Source: Chryseobacterium scophthalmum (lineage in GTDB: Bacteria; Bacteroidota; Bacteroidia; Flavobacteriales; Weeksellaceae). From it: a DNA stretch of 64,000 nt. Below the pieces are notes generated by a model. The model searched no databases. It saw only the letters and a list, made by a program, of their open reading frames with translations, and had not been told where the DNA came from. Shown here piece by piece: positions 44,079-53,346 of the stretch. The stretch covers positions 62,001 to 126,000 of the forward strand of contig NZ_FSRQ01000001.1 of the NCBI RefSeq assembly GCF_900143185.1. The letters run 5' to 3'. How positions within the stretch are numbered: the stretch's first letter is position 1; each line of letters starts with the position of its first letter. The position numbers and the translations under genes are program-made.

Positions 44079-44412
44079 AATTTTTGAATTTTTAAATTAT
44101 TAATTATTTATTGCGAATTTTATAATTGCAATATTACAACTTTCAAATGACGTGCCAAATTGAATTGCTATGATGTATATCAGTGTTTTAAGAGTGTCTA
44201 GGTGTGTTTTTAGATGAATTTAGTATTAATGGATTGATTGCTTTAGGTGTAAAATGTTTTTGTTTTTAATTATTTAATTCATAAAAAATTAAGAATATGT
44301 TAATGTTTCTGTATTTGTTGTTTTCAGGTTGACAAAATCAAGGAAATAGAATGTAAAGCATATTAAATGTTCGAAACATCAAAATTTAACTTTTTAGCAT
44401 TTAATTTTTATG
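44079..44412. other. AT-rich intergenic region, no gene seen
   Basis: About 330 bases between the 26-aa gene and the barrel-like gene. No ORF, tRNA-like fold or clear repeat was found. Part of it may belong to the leader of the small gene. Confidence 0.3.
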
Positions 44413-45393
44413 TCATTTTGTTCTCGGTTTTCCAAAAGGATTGTAAGAAAGTCCTACATTGAAATAAAAAGAAGGCTTTGCATTAGATTCAAAAATATAA
44501 TCTTTCTGAGATTCTTTCTTTTCAAAAATCCTTGAATTTGGCGTTGCTCTGAGTCCGGTTTTTAATGTTCCGATAAAATTTCCGCCTAAATGATGTTCAT
44601 AAATTGCTCCGGAATTGATTTCCAATTGCCTGAATTCGTATGTTTTTCCTGACGGATAAAGATAGAAAGAAGTAGTGTCCATCTCGGTTCCGAAAGAAAT
44701 TCTTCCGTTTGAAAAAATATCTTTTCTCACTAAAACTTTCTTAGGTAAAATAATATCTGCAACCCAGCCATTATCAAATTTATGTTCATAAGTAAAAATC
44801 GGTAGCGCAGGAATTGGTGTACTTGGATCTATTAAAACAGCGACTCCCAAAGTCATTTTAGTTTTTGCATTGGCTTTTAAAACCAAACTTCCAGTTACCA
44901 TTCCTCTGATTCTTTCAAAACGCTGATCGCTTCCATCAGTTGATACAGTGGCAGAATAAACTGCTATTTTATTGAAAAGTTTTGAAAAATAAGTAACATT
45001 AACGGCCTCAGAATGATAATGGAAATTCCCTTTATTGGTATTTTCATCGGAGAAAATATTGATGTTGTTTTCTGAATTAACAGAAGTGAAGCGATAATTT
45101 AATGATCCGCTCAACATCCATTTTCTGTTTTTAATAAAATAAACATTGGCATTCGCTTTTACCTGCTGAAAAGATTTGATTTTATTTTCTGGTAAATCGC
45201 TTCCATAAAGTTCAGGTGAAAATTTATACGGCGTAACCTGGGTAAATTCGATATTTAAATCTCGGGCTTGAGGAAATTTATCGGTGACAAAAGCAACTAC
45301 TTTATGCGGAATACTGTCTCTCTTTTGAGCCGAAACAATTGTTGCAACAGGTATAAGTGCAAAAGTGATTAGATTTTTTTTAAATAGGATCAT
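44413..45393 (-). CDS. Outer-membrane beta-barrel-like protein (DUF6268-like)
   Basis: A 326-aa protein with a signal peptide (KKNLITFALIPVATIVSAQ). The mature part shows alternating beta strands throughout, for example WMLSGSLNYRFTSV, GMVTGSLVLKANAKTKMTLG and PSFYFNVGLSYNPFGKP. An aromatic residue near the end fits an outer-membrane barrel. The function is unknown. It starts 6 bases after the stop of the upstream 142-aa gene, so they are co-transcribed. Confidence 0.7.
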   Translation of the reverse strand: MILFKKNLITFALIPVATIVSAQKRDSIPHKVVAFVTDKFPQARDLNIEFTQVTPYKFSPELYGSDLPENKIKSFQQVKANANVYFIKNRKWMLSGSLNYRFTSVNSENNINIFSDENTNKGNFHYHSEAVNVTYFSKLFNKIAVYSATVSTDGSDQRFERIRGMVTGSLVLKANAKTKMTLGVAVLIDPSTPIPALPIFTYEHKFDNGWVADIILPKKVLVRKDIFSNGRISFGTEMDTTSFYLYPSGKTYEFRQLEINSGAIYEHHLGGNFIGTLKTGLRATPNSRIFEKKESQKDYIFESNAKPSFYFNVGLSYNPFGKPRTK

Positions 45394-45399
45394 AAGAAT

Positions 45400-45828
45400 T
45401 TACTTGATGGCATTAATGGTAGACTGAAAAAAATTGAACATGAATATTCTGTCGTAAAAAGTTTCTATAGCATTTAGCTGAATAAAATCCATATACTTTT
45501 CAGCTTTTGAAACATTTTCTTCTTCCACAAAAACAAACCATAATTCCTGGATCTGATGATGGCTTTTAAAAAGTTCAGATTCATAAATGTCTAAAGCATG
45601 AGAATGCTTCATATCGTAAAATAAGACCCCTTTTTTTACTCCATTTTCTTCGATGATGTTGATTGGATGATGGATGTAATCGATCACTTTCAGGCTTTCA
45701 TTGTAAGATGCTATAAAATGGTGAAGGTCGATAAGCTGAATGACTTTTTCTTCCTGCTGAGAATCGGTCATAAAATAACACTCCTGTGTAATTTGCTCGG
45801 TGAGTTTCTGAAAAACGTTTAATTCCAT
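45400..45828 (-). CDS. Unknown 142-aa protein
   Basis: The 142-aa protein has no signal peptide and no recognised domain. It is rich in His, Glu and aromatic residues (LIDLHHFIASYNE, IHHPINIIEEN, FKSHHQIQELWFVFVEEEN). It is divergent from the histidine kinase gene and is followed directly by the barrel-like gene. Confidence 0.6.
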   Translation of the reverse strand: MELNVFQKLTEQITQECYFMTDSQQEEKVIQLIDLHHFIASYNESLKVIDYIHHPINIIEENGVKKGVLFYDMKHSHALDIYESELFKSHHQIQELWFVFVEEENVSKAEKYMDFIQLNAIETFYDRIFMFNFFQSTINAIK

Positions 45829-45991
45829 GTCTTGAATAAATTTTACAGGACAAAGGAATAGAGAAAAGGTTTTGGGAATTGGTTTTTTATACCAACTGCC
45901 TTACAAATTCTACCAAATACCACGTTTTAAAATTTTGTATAATAAAGTGCAGGGTTTGTATAATAATATGCTGTTTGATGACGTTATTAGT

Positions 45992-45999
45992 TATTTTTG
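45992..45999 (+). promoter_or_regulatory. Predicted -7 box of the kinase operon (TATTTTTG)
   Basis: TATTTTTG is a TAnnTTTG match; a TTTG at 45974-45977 stands 14 bases upstream, shorter than the usual spacing. It ends 28 bases before ATG 46028, which supports that start. Confidence 0.4.
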
Positions 46000-46027
46000 T
46001 TTACAATTAACAAGGTCAGATATTTTA

Positions 46028-47104
46028 ATGAATTGCAAGTCTAAAGAATTAAACGATACCATGGTGATTGATTTTCTGGTGGAAGATCGTTACCGTTTGT
46101 TGAGGCACGTTGTTTCTGCGATTTGTTTCTTTATATTTCTGTACTTCGCAGATTTTTGGCATTGGTACAAAGAAGGCTACCGATATTTTGTTCTGCTTTT
46201 CGTTTTTGTATCGTTGATTGGGATGGCATATATCAATATCTATGTTTTAGTGCCGCTTTTCTTCTTTAAAACCCGTTATGTAATTTACTTTTTATTGCTT
46301 TTCACTTTGGGAATTGTTGGTCTCAATCTGATCGGGAACTGTTTTGAGATCTTCTTTGCAGAATATAAAATTGAAGGTCTGGAGAATGACGCTCGACGAG
46401 GTGGGCTTTATGAAGGAATTATGATCTGTATTCCGATTATTTTGGTGAGTACAACGGTGAAACTTATTCAGAAATGGACAAAAGATAACATGAGAATTGT
46501 AGAACTGAGCAATTTGACGTTGAAAATGGAACTTAATGAATTGCGAAATCAGATCAACCCACATTTCTTATTTAATATGATGAATAATGTGAAAGCTTTA
46601 ATAAGAACAGATCCTGAAAAAGCAACCGTTGTCATTATGAAGTTATCAGAATTCCTGCGTTATCAGCTTTATGAAAACAACGAAGAAAAAACGTTACTCA
46701 CTTCCGAAATTGATTTTTTGTCTAATTTTCTGAACCTTGAAAAAATAAGAAGAGAAGATTTCCAAATTTATATCGACAGCAAAACCGATAAAAGAACTTT
46801 AAACAGCACCTTCATTCCGCCTAATTTATTTACCACGTTTGTAGAAAATGCCGTCAAACACAGTGTAGACATCAGTGGAAAAGGATCTTATGTGAAAGTG
46901 AATATCGAAATTAAAGATAAAACTCTTCACTTTGAATGCCGAAATTCTCAAAATTCAGAGTTTCCAATTCCCGAAACTATTTACAGCGGACTTGGATTGG
47001 TAAATATCAAAAGAAGATTGGAGCTGCTTTACCAAAACACTTTTACGCTGGAAATTTGTTCCACCACAAACGAATATATTGTTCACCTAATAATTCCTGT
47101 ATGA
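46028..47104 (+). CDS. LytS-type sensor histidine kinase
   Basis: ATG 46028 gives 358 aa; the frame is open from 45872, but the promoter box and the membrane topology favour the later start. Four membrane helices lie at about 28-145. The His_kinase motif NQINPHFLFNMMNNVKALI holds phospho-acceptor His179, and the ATPase part has FVENAVKHS and GLGLVNIKRRL. It phosphorylates the next gene's LytTR regulator, with which its stop overlaps (ATGA). The signal is unknown. Confidence 0.9.
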   Translation: MNCKSKELNDTMVIDFLVEDRYRLLRHVVSAICFFIFLYFADFWHWYKEGYRYFVLLFVFVSLIGMAYINIYVLVPLFFFKTRYVIYFLLLFTLGIVGLNLIGNCFEIFFAEYKIEGLENDARRGGLYEGIMICIPIILVSTTVKLIQKWTKDNMRIVELSNLTLKMELNELRNQINPHFLFNMMNNVKALIRTDPEKATVVIMKLSEFLRYQLYENNEEKTLLTSEIDFLSNFLNLEKIRREDFQIYIDSKTDKRTLNSTFIPPNLFTTFVENAVKHSVDISGKGSYVKVNIEIKDKTLHFECRNSQNSEFPIPETIYSGLGLVNIKRRLELLYQNTFTLEICSTTNEYIVHLIIPV

Positions 47105-47826
47105 ACTGTATTATTGTAGATGATGAGTCTTTGGCAAAAGCAGAAATGCAGTCGTTAATCCTTGAAGTTTCAAAGATCAATATTTTGGGAACATTTTCGA
47201 ATGCTCCTGCAGCGTTAGAATTTTTGAAAACGAATGTTGTCGATCTTATTTTTCTCGACATAGAAATGCCTCTCGTTACTGGTTTAGAATTTGCGAAAAT
47301 GCTTCCCAAAGAATGTCTGGTTATTTTCACAACAGCATATTCTCAGTATGCTTTGAAAAGTTATGAGCTCGATGCGATCGATTATTTGTTAAAACCTATA
47401 GAAAAACCACGTCTGGAAAAAGCGATTGGAAAAGCAATACTTTATCATCAATTACTTTCACAAGGAACGGTGAAAAATACGGTTGAATCGAATACCAAAG
47501 AGTTTCTGTTCATTAAAGCTGACAGAAGGTTTTATAAGCTCAATTTTGATGAGATCAAATTTATCGAGGGTTTGAAAGATTATGTAGTGATTCACACCAA
47601 AACTCAAAAACTGATCACAGCTATGAATCTTAAGACCATTCATCAAAAACTTCCGGCAGAAATTTTCTCTAGAGTAAGCAAATCTTTTGTGGTTAATTTA
47701 AATGTAATCGATTCTTTTGATAATCATAATATTTACATCGACGAATCTGAAATTCCTTTGGGTGAAGTTTACAGATCTGATTTTTTTACTGCTTATTCCG
47801 GAGGTTCACTGAATTTGGAGGTCTAA
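47101..47826 (+). CDS. LytTR-type response regulator
   Basis: ATG 47101 overlaps the kinase stop and gives 241 aa. The receiver has acidic residues MNCIIVDDES, phospho-acceptor Asp53 (LIFLDIEMP) and Lys in LLKPIEKP. The LytTR DNA-binding domain spans about 140-235 (FLFIKADRRFYKLNFDEIKF, FSRVSKSFVVNLNVID). It works with the upstream kinase. Targets are unknown. A bidirectional terminator follows. Confidence 0.92.
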   Translation: MNCIIVDDESLAKAEMQSLILEVSKINILGTFSNAPAALEFLKTNVVDLIFLDIEMPLVTGLEFAKMLPKECLVIFTTAYSQYALKSYELDAIDYLLKPIEKPRLEKAIGKAILYHQLLSQGTVKNTVESNTKEFLFIKADRRFYKLNFDEIKFIEGLKDYVVIHTKTQKLITAMNLKTIHQKLPAEIFSRVSKSFVVNLNVIDSFDNHNIYIDESEIPLGEVYRSDFFTAYSGGSLNLEV

Positions 47827-47833
47827 ATTTTCA

Positions 47834-47866
47834 AAAATAGAATGTTTCTAAAATGTTCTATTTTTT
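47834..47866. terminator. Bidirectional terminator
   Basis: AAAATAGAA and TTCTATTTT form a stem that ends in T-runs on both strands. It separates the LytTR gene and the convergent methyltransferase gene and overlaps the end of the latter. Confidence 0.7.
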
Positions 47867-48484
47867 CTTTCCTAAAAATCGAATCACCGAACCTGTACCA
47901 TTATGAAAAACACCTTCATTAAGTTCTATTTCTGTTTCCACCAATTCAATAATTTCATATTCCGGAAAATCAGATTTCATTTCATCAATTGAGAATAGAG
48001 ACTCAATATCTTTCGGACCGCCAACTTTTTCGTTTTTTAACACAAGATCTAAATGTTTTTTGCTGAAAGCTTCAAAAATAATATAACCTCCTTTACGCAA
48101 ATAGGTATCTAACATTTTATGGATCGAGGATTTAATATCTGCAGGAAAATGAGCATAAATTAAAGCAATGACATCAAACTGTTCTTTCTGGAAGTTCAAA
48201 TTTTGCAATTCGCCAACCTGATAATCAATTTCTACATTGTTGTTTTCTGCAAGTTGCAACGCTTTATTTTTTCCTTCAGCACTGATGTCAAAAGCAGAAA
48301 CATTCCATCCGAGTTGAGCGGCAAAAACGCCATTTCGTCCTTCACCTTCTGCAGGAAAAAGAATAGAGCCTGTTTCCAGTTTTTGCAGTTGCTCTTTTAA
48401 ATAATTGTTGGGTTGTGTTCCATAAGCAAATTCATCATTGCTGTATCTTTCATTCCAACGGTCAAGCCATTTGTTGTCGGTCAT
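47858..48484 (-). CDS. Class I SAM-dependent methyltransferase
   Basis: A 208-aa protein. Motif I is [20 protein letters not shown] and motif II-like is VSAFDIS. It begins [18 protein letters not shown], a start typical of the TehB-like/thiopurine-methyltransferase-like group. The acceptor is unknown. It converges with the LytTR gene. Confidence 0.85.
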   Translation of the reverse strand: MTDNKWLDRWNERYSNDEFAYGTQPNNYLKEQLQKLETGSILFPAEGEGRNGVFAAQLGWNVSAFDISAEGKNKALQLAENNNVEIDYQVGELQNLNFQKEQFDVIALIYAHFPADIKSSIHKMLDTYLRKGGYIIFEAFSKKHLDLVLKNEKVGGPKDIESLFSIDEMKSDFPEYEIIELVETEIELNEGVFHNGTGSVIRFLGKKK

Positions 48485-48542
48485 TTCATGTAATTAAGGT
48501 TTTATAAATTTAGAATATTTTTTGTTCTTAAAAACATGATTT

Positions 48543-49274
48543 TTAATACAGTTTCTGGTCGTTTTCGCAGAAGAAACTTGTGCGTTTTCCTTTTCCCATA
48601 TCTTTTTTAATAACCTCTTCACCACATTTTGGGCAGTTTTTCTGATGATAAATCTGAAAGTGTTTACTCAAGATATTCGCTTTTTTCCATTTTTTGAAAT
48701 CGAAACTGTAATTTCTCGCTTCTGAAATGATTTCCTTTAATTTTTTCGGAGGCAAATTTCCAATCAGACTTTCCGGATGAATTCCAACTCTGAATAAAGC
48801 TTCATTTTTAATGATGTTTCCCACTCCTGAAAAAATATCCTGATTCATCAAAGCATCACAAATCATCATTTTAGGATTTTCTTTTAAAACTTTTTCAGTT
48901 TTTTCCGGGTTCCATTTGTTGCTCATAACATCTGCTTCCCAATCGATTTTCTTAAGAAAACTTTCATCCACAATTTTTACCGAACACGTATAAAAATACA
49001 TTCCGCCATCTTTAAAAGTCAGTCCCAATCGGAGCGTGTCGATATCTTTTCTTTTATACAAACTGTAAGAGCCAAACATCAATAGATGAATTTTAAAAAT
49101 AATTGTATCGAAAATCAAATAAGTTTGCTTTCCAAAAGTTTTTATTTCACGCAGAATTTCTCCTTTTACTTCGGGAGTTTCAGGAATTTCGCTTCCATCA
49201 GCTTCAATTACCTTTTCACCTACAAATTTTTGTAGATCTTCTTTCATTAAAACAATTGTGGGACCTTCAGGCAT
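48543..49274 (-). CDS. Fpg/Nei-family DNA glycosylase with altered zinc finger
   Basis: A 243-aa protein starting MPEGPTIVLMKEDLQ with the catalytic Pro2 and Glu3. LMNQDIFSGVGNIIKNEALF is the helix-two-turns-helix of the family and removes oxidised bases with strand cleavage. The zinc finger at the end has CPKCG and then FFCENDQKLY; the family form is CxxCQ, so the last cysteine is Asp. The Arg before it (KRTSFF) is kept. Base specificity is not clear; the enzyme is Nei-like. Confidence 0.87.
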   Translation of the reverse strand: MPEGPTIVLMKEDLQKFVGEKVIEADGSEIPETPEVKGEILREIKTFGKQTYLIFDTIIFKIHLLMFGSYSLYKRKDIDTLRLGLTFKDGGMYFYTCSVKIVDESFLKKIDWEADVMSNKWNPEKTEKVLKENPKMMICDALMNQDIFSGVGNIIKNEALFRVGIHPESLIGNLPPKKLKEIISEARNYSFDFKKWKKANILSKHFQIYHQKNCPKCGEEVIKKDMGKGKRTSFFCENDQKLY

Positions 49275-49342
49275 TGGTTGGTTTTTAAAGAAAAACTCAA
49301 ATATTATTCCTTTAAAAGTAAAAATTGAATTAATTTTGAAAA

Positions 49343-50701
49343 ATGATGAATTTGAACCAAATTTTTACCAGTCAGCGTACCGGTAACAATCCAAATACTA
49401 CAGCTTCAAGAACAGATTTTCAGAGAGATTTTGATCGAATTATCTTTTCTTCGGCTTTCAGAAGACTACAAAATAAAACGCAGGTTTTTCCACTTCCGGG
49501 AAGTGTTTTTGTACATAATAGACTTACACATTCTTTAGAGGTTTCTTCTGTCGGAAGGAGTTTAGGAAGCGTGATCGGCGAATTTATTGCTGAAAATTTT
49601 AAAAGTGACCTTACAGAAGATTCAAAGAATTTTTACAACCATAATTTAGGAAATGTAATTGCTGCAGCCTGTCTTTGTCATGATGTGGGGAACCCCGCTT
49701 TCGGACATTCCGGTGAAGATGCAATTGCCAGTTATTTCGACCGAAATGAAAATGATCTGAAGCCTAAATTTAATGAAAAAGAATGGGCTGATCTGGTTAA
49801 TTTTGAAGGAAATGCCAATGCGATTCGAGTTTTAGCACAACAGCAAAACGGAAAAGATGCAGGAGGAACTCAATTAACGTTTGCAACTTTAGCAAGTATT
49901 GCAAAATATCCCTGTGAAGCCATTGCCAAGAAAAAAGGCATTATCCACAGAAAAAAATTCGGATTTTTTCAGAATGAAAAAGATATTTTCCTTGAAATTG
50001 CAAAAGGAACAAATTTAATTTCAGAAAGCGAAGAACCGTATATTTTTAAAAGGCATCCTTTCGTTTGGTTGGTAGAAGCTGCCGATGATATTTGCTACAA
50101 TATCATCGATATGGAAGATGCACACAGATTGGGTATCGTTTCAACAGCCGATTGTACAAACTTGTTTTTTGAGCTGGTAAAATCAGAAACTGATGATGTT
50201 GACAGAGTAAAAAGAAAGCTGGATTCTATAGGAAATGACAACGAAAAGATTTCTTATTTAAGAGCAAAGGTTATTAATGCTTTGATTAATAAATCGATTT
50301 CGATGTACAAGCAAAACTTTGATAAAATTCTTGAAGGGAACCTTGATAAAGCCTTGCTTGATATTTATAAAAGTGAAAATAAAGCTTTACAGGATATCGA
50401 AAGCTTTTCAGTCGAAAAAATATACAATCATAAAGCAGTTGTGGAAATTGAAAATGCAGGGTACAATGTAATGTACGAATTGCTTGATCATTTTATTCCG
50501 TCAATTTTGAAGTCTGAAGATAAAATTAAATCTTACGACACCAAAGCTTTAAAATTAATTCCAAAACAGTTTATTTACGAAGAAGGTAGCGATTATCAGA
50601 AAGTTCTTGGTGTGATTGATTTTGTTTCGGGAATGACTGATAATTACGCAACTGACCTTTATCGAAAAATAAAAGGAATTGATATCGGGATGACGATGTA
50701 G
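49343..50701 (+). CDS. dgt: dGTP triphosphohydrolase
   Basis: A 452-aa HD-superfamily enzyme that splits dGTP into deoxyguanosine and triphosphate. The HD motif is seen as RLTHSLEVSSVGRSLG, then CLCHDVGNPAFGHSGE (His113, Asp114), and AADDICYNIIDMEDAHR. The N-terminus DRIIFSSAFRRLQNKTQVFP is typical. Met1 or Met2 (49346) may be the start. It diverges from the glycosylase gene. Confidence 0.93.
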   Translation: MMNLNQIFTSQRTGNNPNTTASRTDFQRDFDRIIFSSAFRRLQNKTQVFPLPGSVFVHNRLTHSLEVSSVGRSLGSVIGEFIAENFKSDLTEDSKNFYNHNLGNVIAAACLCHDVGNPAFGHSGEDAIASYFDRNENDLKPKFNEKEWADLVNFEGNANAIRVLAQQQNGKDAGGTQLTFATLASIAKYPCEAIAKKKGIIHRKKFGFFQNEKDIFLEIAKGTNLISESEEPYIFKRHPFVWLVEAADDICYNIIDMEDAHRLGIVSTADCTNLFFELVKSETDDVDRVKRKLDSIGNDNEKISYLRAKVINALINKSISMYKQNFDKILEGNLDKALLDIYKSENKALQDIESFSVEKIYNHKAVVEIENAGYNVMYELLDHFIPSILKSEDKIKSYDTKALKLIPKQFIYEEGSDYQKVLGVIDFVSGMTDNYATDLYRKIKGIDIGMTM

Positions 50702-50767
50702 TAGCTTGTTTGATTGGTATGTAACTTTTTCGTATCTTCTCGACATATCAATTAAAATAAAACAAAT

Positions 50768-51706
50768 ATGGTGTATGTAGGTATTTTGGTCTTTTTTGGA
50801 CTTGTCACATTATTCGCTTCTTTCTTTACAGTAAAGCAGGAATCTGCGGCTGTTGTAGAAAGATTAGGGAAATTTTTAAAAGTGAGCCACGCCGGTTTGC
50901 ATTTGAAAATTCCATTTCTGGATCAGATTTCAAAACGTCTGAATCTTAGAATTCAACAGTTGGATGTTATTATTGATACTAAAACATTAGATAATGTTTT
51001 TATCAAAATGAAAGTTTCTGTACAATATCAGGTCATCAGAGAAAATGTAAAAGATGCATATTATCGTTTAGAAAATCCTGAAAATCAGATTACATCTTAT
51101 GTTTTCGATGTGGTCCGTGCAGAAGTTCCAAAAACGAAATTAGACGATGTTTTTGTAAGAAAAGATGATATTGCAATTGCTGTAAAAAGTGAATTACAGG
51201 AAGCGATGCAAAGTTATGGTTATGATATTATCAAAGCTTTGGTAACCGATATCGATCCGGATGAACAGGTAAAACACGCGATGAACAGAATCAACGCTGC
51301 TGAACGTGAAAAAACTGCTGCTGAATATGAATCTGAAGCACAAAGAATCAGAATTGTTGCCGTAGCAAAAGCTGAAGCAGAATCTAAAAAACTTCAGGGA
51401 CAAGGTATTGCAGACCAAAGAAGAGAAATCGCAAAAGGTCTGGAAGAATCTGTAAAAATGCTGAATGCAGCCAATATCAACGCACAGGAAGCTTCTGCAT
51501 TGATCGTAGTTACCCAACATTACGACACCTTACAGTCGATTGGTGCGAATAATAGAAGTAATTTGGTTTTATTACCAAATTCTCCGACAGCAGCGAGCTC
51601 TATGCTGAATGATCTGGTCGTCTCTATGGCGGCAACCCAAAAAATGGAAGAATATTCTAAAGCTCAATTGCCTAATCCTCCTCAAAATAGAGGACATCAG
51701 GAATAA
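50768..51706 (+). CDS. SPFH/stomatin-family membrane protein
   Basis: A 312-aa protein with one N-terminal membrane helix (VGILVFFGLVTLFASFF). The SPFH domain covers 20-200 (QESAAVVERLGKFLKVSHAG, VSVQYQVIRENVKDAYYRL, EVPKTKLDDVFVRKDDIA), followed by a coiled coil (RINAAEREKTAAEYESEAQR). Stomatin-like proteins form membrane scaffolds; an NfeD partner, common in other genomes, is absent here. A terminator follows. Confidence 0.92.
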   Translation: MVYVGILVFFGLVTLFASFFTVKQESAAVVERLGKFLKVSHAGLHLKIPFLDQISKRLNLRIQQLDVIIDTKTLDNVFIKMKVSVQYQVIRENVKDAYYRLENPENQITSYVFDVVRAEVPKTKLDDVFVRKDDIAIAVKSELQEAMQSYGYDIIKALVTDIDPDEQVKHAMNRINAAEREKTAAEYESEAQRIRIVAVAKAEAESKKLQGQGIADQRREIAKGLEESVKMLNAANINAQEASALIVVTQHYDTLQSIGANNRSNLVLLPNSPTAASSMLNDLVVSMAATQKMEEYSKAQLPNPPQNRGHQE

Positions 51707-51724
51707 AATAGTTTAAAAAAATAA

Positions 51725-51760
51725 AAATCCCTTTCAAAAATAATTTGAAAGGGATTTTTT
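51725..51760. terminator. Bidirectional terminator
   Basis: AAATCCCTTTCAAA and TTTGAAAGGGATTT form a long stem with T-runs on both sides, between the SPFH gene and the convergent lipoprotein gene. Confidence 0.85.
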
Positions 51761-51761
51761 G

Positions 51762-52109
51762 TTATTTCTTGGTTTTAGAAACCTGCTTTATTAAAGTGTA
51801 TTTAATTGAAGATGCGTCCATTGGCGGATTTTCAATTTTCTCTGTTTTTACTTTTAAAACATATTCATATCCTGGTTCGTAAGTGAAACCTTCAATGTTG
51901 GTGTAGAAATTTTGCCAGCTATCAGATGCTTTTTCTTTTACCTGAAGACATTTCATAGGAGCAACTCCTGTGCAATCTGCTGTTTCAGGACCTACAATGA
52001 AAGTTTTTTCATTGTCTGCTGTTGAGTTGGGCATCGGCTTACATTGTGATAAAACAAATAAAGACGATACTAGTAATGTTCCTTTTAGGAAGAGTTTCGC
52101 ATTTTTCAT
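51762..52109 (-). CDS. DUF4377-domain lipoprotein
   Basis: ATG 52109 is chosen because it gives a lipoprotein signal (LLVSSLFVLSQC); the frame opens at 52163. The 115-aa product ends with a DUF4377-like domain: ADCTGVAPMKCLQVKEK, then WQNFYTNIEGFTYEPGYEYV and VKTEKIENPP. Such domains occur in META-like or heat-shock-like lipoproteins. The function is unknown. Confidence 0.75.
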   Translation of the reverse strand: MKNAKLFLKGTLLVSSLFVLSQCKPMPNSTADNEKTFIVGPETADCTGVAPMKCLQVKEKASDSWQNFYTNIEGFTYEPGYEYVLKVKTEKIENPPMDASSIKYTLIKQVSKTKK

Positions 52110-52159
52110 AACTTCATATAATTTGGGGGTTGGTTTACAAGTTTTGTGCCAAAGAAAAT

Positions 52160-52480
52160 TCAAGGTTGTTTTCCATTAAATTTCTGTTTTCCTATTAAAA
52201 GCTCAAAAAACAGTTTAAAATCAGACATTAAAGACCAAAGCGGATATTTGAAAGTGGCAGGTTTATTTCTTTCAATAAAAGCATGACTGAGCCAGGCAAA
52301 ACCATATCCAAATATCGGAATATACCATAAGAACCTTTCTTTACCGGTGTATATTACAAAACCGATGACGAGAAATACAAATAAAATTCCAAGAAAATGA
52401 AAAATCCTGGTTCCTAATTTTTTGTGTTCACCGAGGTAAAACTCATAGAACTCATCATATGTTTTTATTCTTTCAGACAT
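52160..52480 (-). CDS. Mpo1-like/DUF962 membrane protein
   Basis: A 106-aa protein with about three membrane helices. The family pattern is EFYEFYLGEHKKLGTRIFHF near the start and GYGFAWLSHAFIERNKPATF in the middle, holding conserved His residues. Yeast Mpo1 is a dioxygenase of fatty acid alpha-oxidation and has this fold; the bacterial role is unknown. It lies upstream of the DUF4377 lipoprotein gene on the same strand. Confidence 0.82.
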   Translation of the reverse strand: MSERIKTYDEFYEFYLGEHKKLGTRIFHFLGILFVFLVIGFVIYTGKERFLWYIPIFGYGFAWLSHAFIERNKPATFKYPLWSLMSDFKLFFELLIGKQKFNGKQP

Positions 52481-52727
52481 GGCATTATAGTTTAAAGTTC
52501 TTAAAGAACCTTAGCAATAATTTCGCCAATTATTAGAGCTGTTTAAATTTTTATAAAACATTTTTTAACATTAAGAAGTTAAGGTTTTCAGAGAATTGTG
52601 CTTAATAAACTTTCATCAAAATCAATTTATTGATTTCTTAAACCGTTCATTATGATGATGTTTCTTAATTTCTCAATGTTGAAAAAAGAATAAACAAAAT
52701 TTATTTAAGTTAAGAAAATTAAAAATG

Positions 52728-53339
52728 TCAATAGTTTAAAGTTCCAATCATAAAAGTTTTTGATGCATTCAAAGCTTGAGATGTTTGCGTTAATTCTTTT
52801 ACGACTCCTTTGTTTTTGATGTAATTTGAATGAATAAAATACGTGTCTTTGTTTTCTCGAGTAATAAATCCGGTATGAAAATCTAAGCCGACAATATACA
52901 CCTGATTTTTATTTTTACTTAAAATATAATTATCTAAATCTTGTCTTTTGCTGAAATATTTAATGTCTTTGCAAAGCTTTTTTATCATTACCGACGAAGC
53001 CTGTTGCGCTAAATAAGTTCTGTTAATATCAAAACCAAAATCAGTCAGCGTGTTGGTTACAAAATATCCGCAGGCGATTGTTCCTTTCTGTGGTTCCCTC
53101 GATGTTCCGTTAAACGACCATGGAGTAGAAGCCCAGTAATTTGGAACATCATAGTTGATAAATTGAAACAGATAATTCTTCTTTTCTTCTTCAGATTTTT
53201 TGTTGATTAAAATTAAAAACTCTTTGTAAGGAATTTTATTTTCTTCTAAATTTTCACTAATTAAATGATTATCAGATTCAACTTTAGTTTTGTTGCAGCC
53301 AATAATAACTAAAAATAGTAAACAGAAAAGATATTTCAT
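52728..53339 (-). CDS. Lipoprotein with possible cysteine-peptidase (NlpC-like) fold
   Basis: A 203-aa protein with lipoprotein signal LLFLVIIGC (Cys15). A Cys stands in GTIACGYFVTNTLTDFG, and a His in IVGLDFHTGFITR follows at about the spacing of the Cys/His pair in NlpC/P60 and related transglutaminase-like folds. The family is not firmly recognised. It follows the permease gene by 7 bases and so may be co-transcribed. Confidence 0.6.
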   Translation of the reverse strand: MKYLFCLLFLVIIGCNKTKVESDNHLISENLEENKIPYKEFLILINKKSEEEKKNYLFQFINYDVPNYWASTPWSFNGTSREPQKGTIACGYFVTNTLTDFGFDINRTYLAQQASSVMIKKLCKDIKYFSKRQDLDNYILSKNKNQVYIVGLDFHTGFITRENKDTYFIHSNYIKNKGVVKELTQTSQALNASKTFMIGTLNY

Positions 53340-53346
53340 CGATCGA

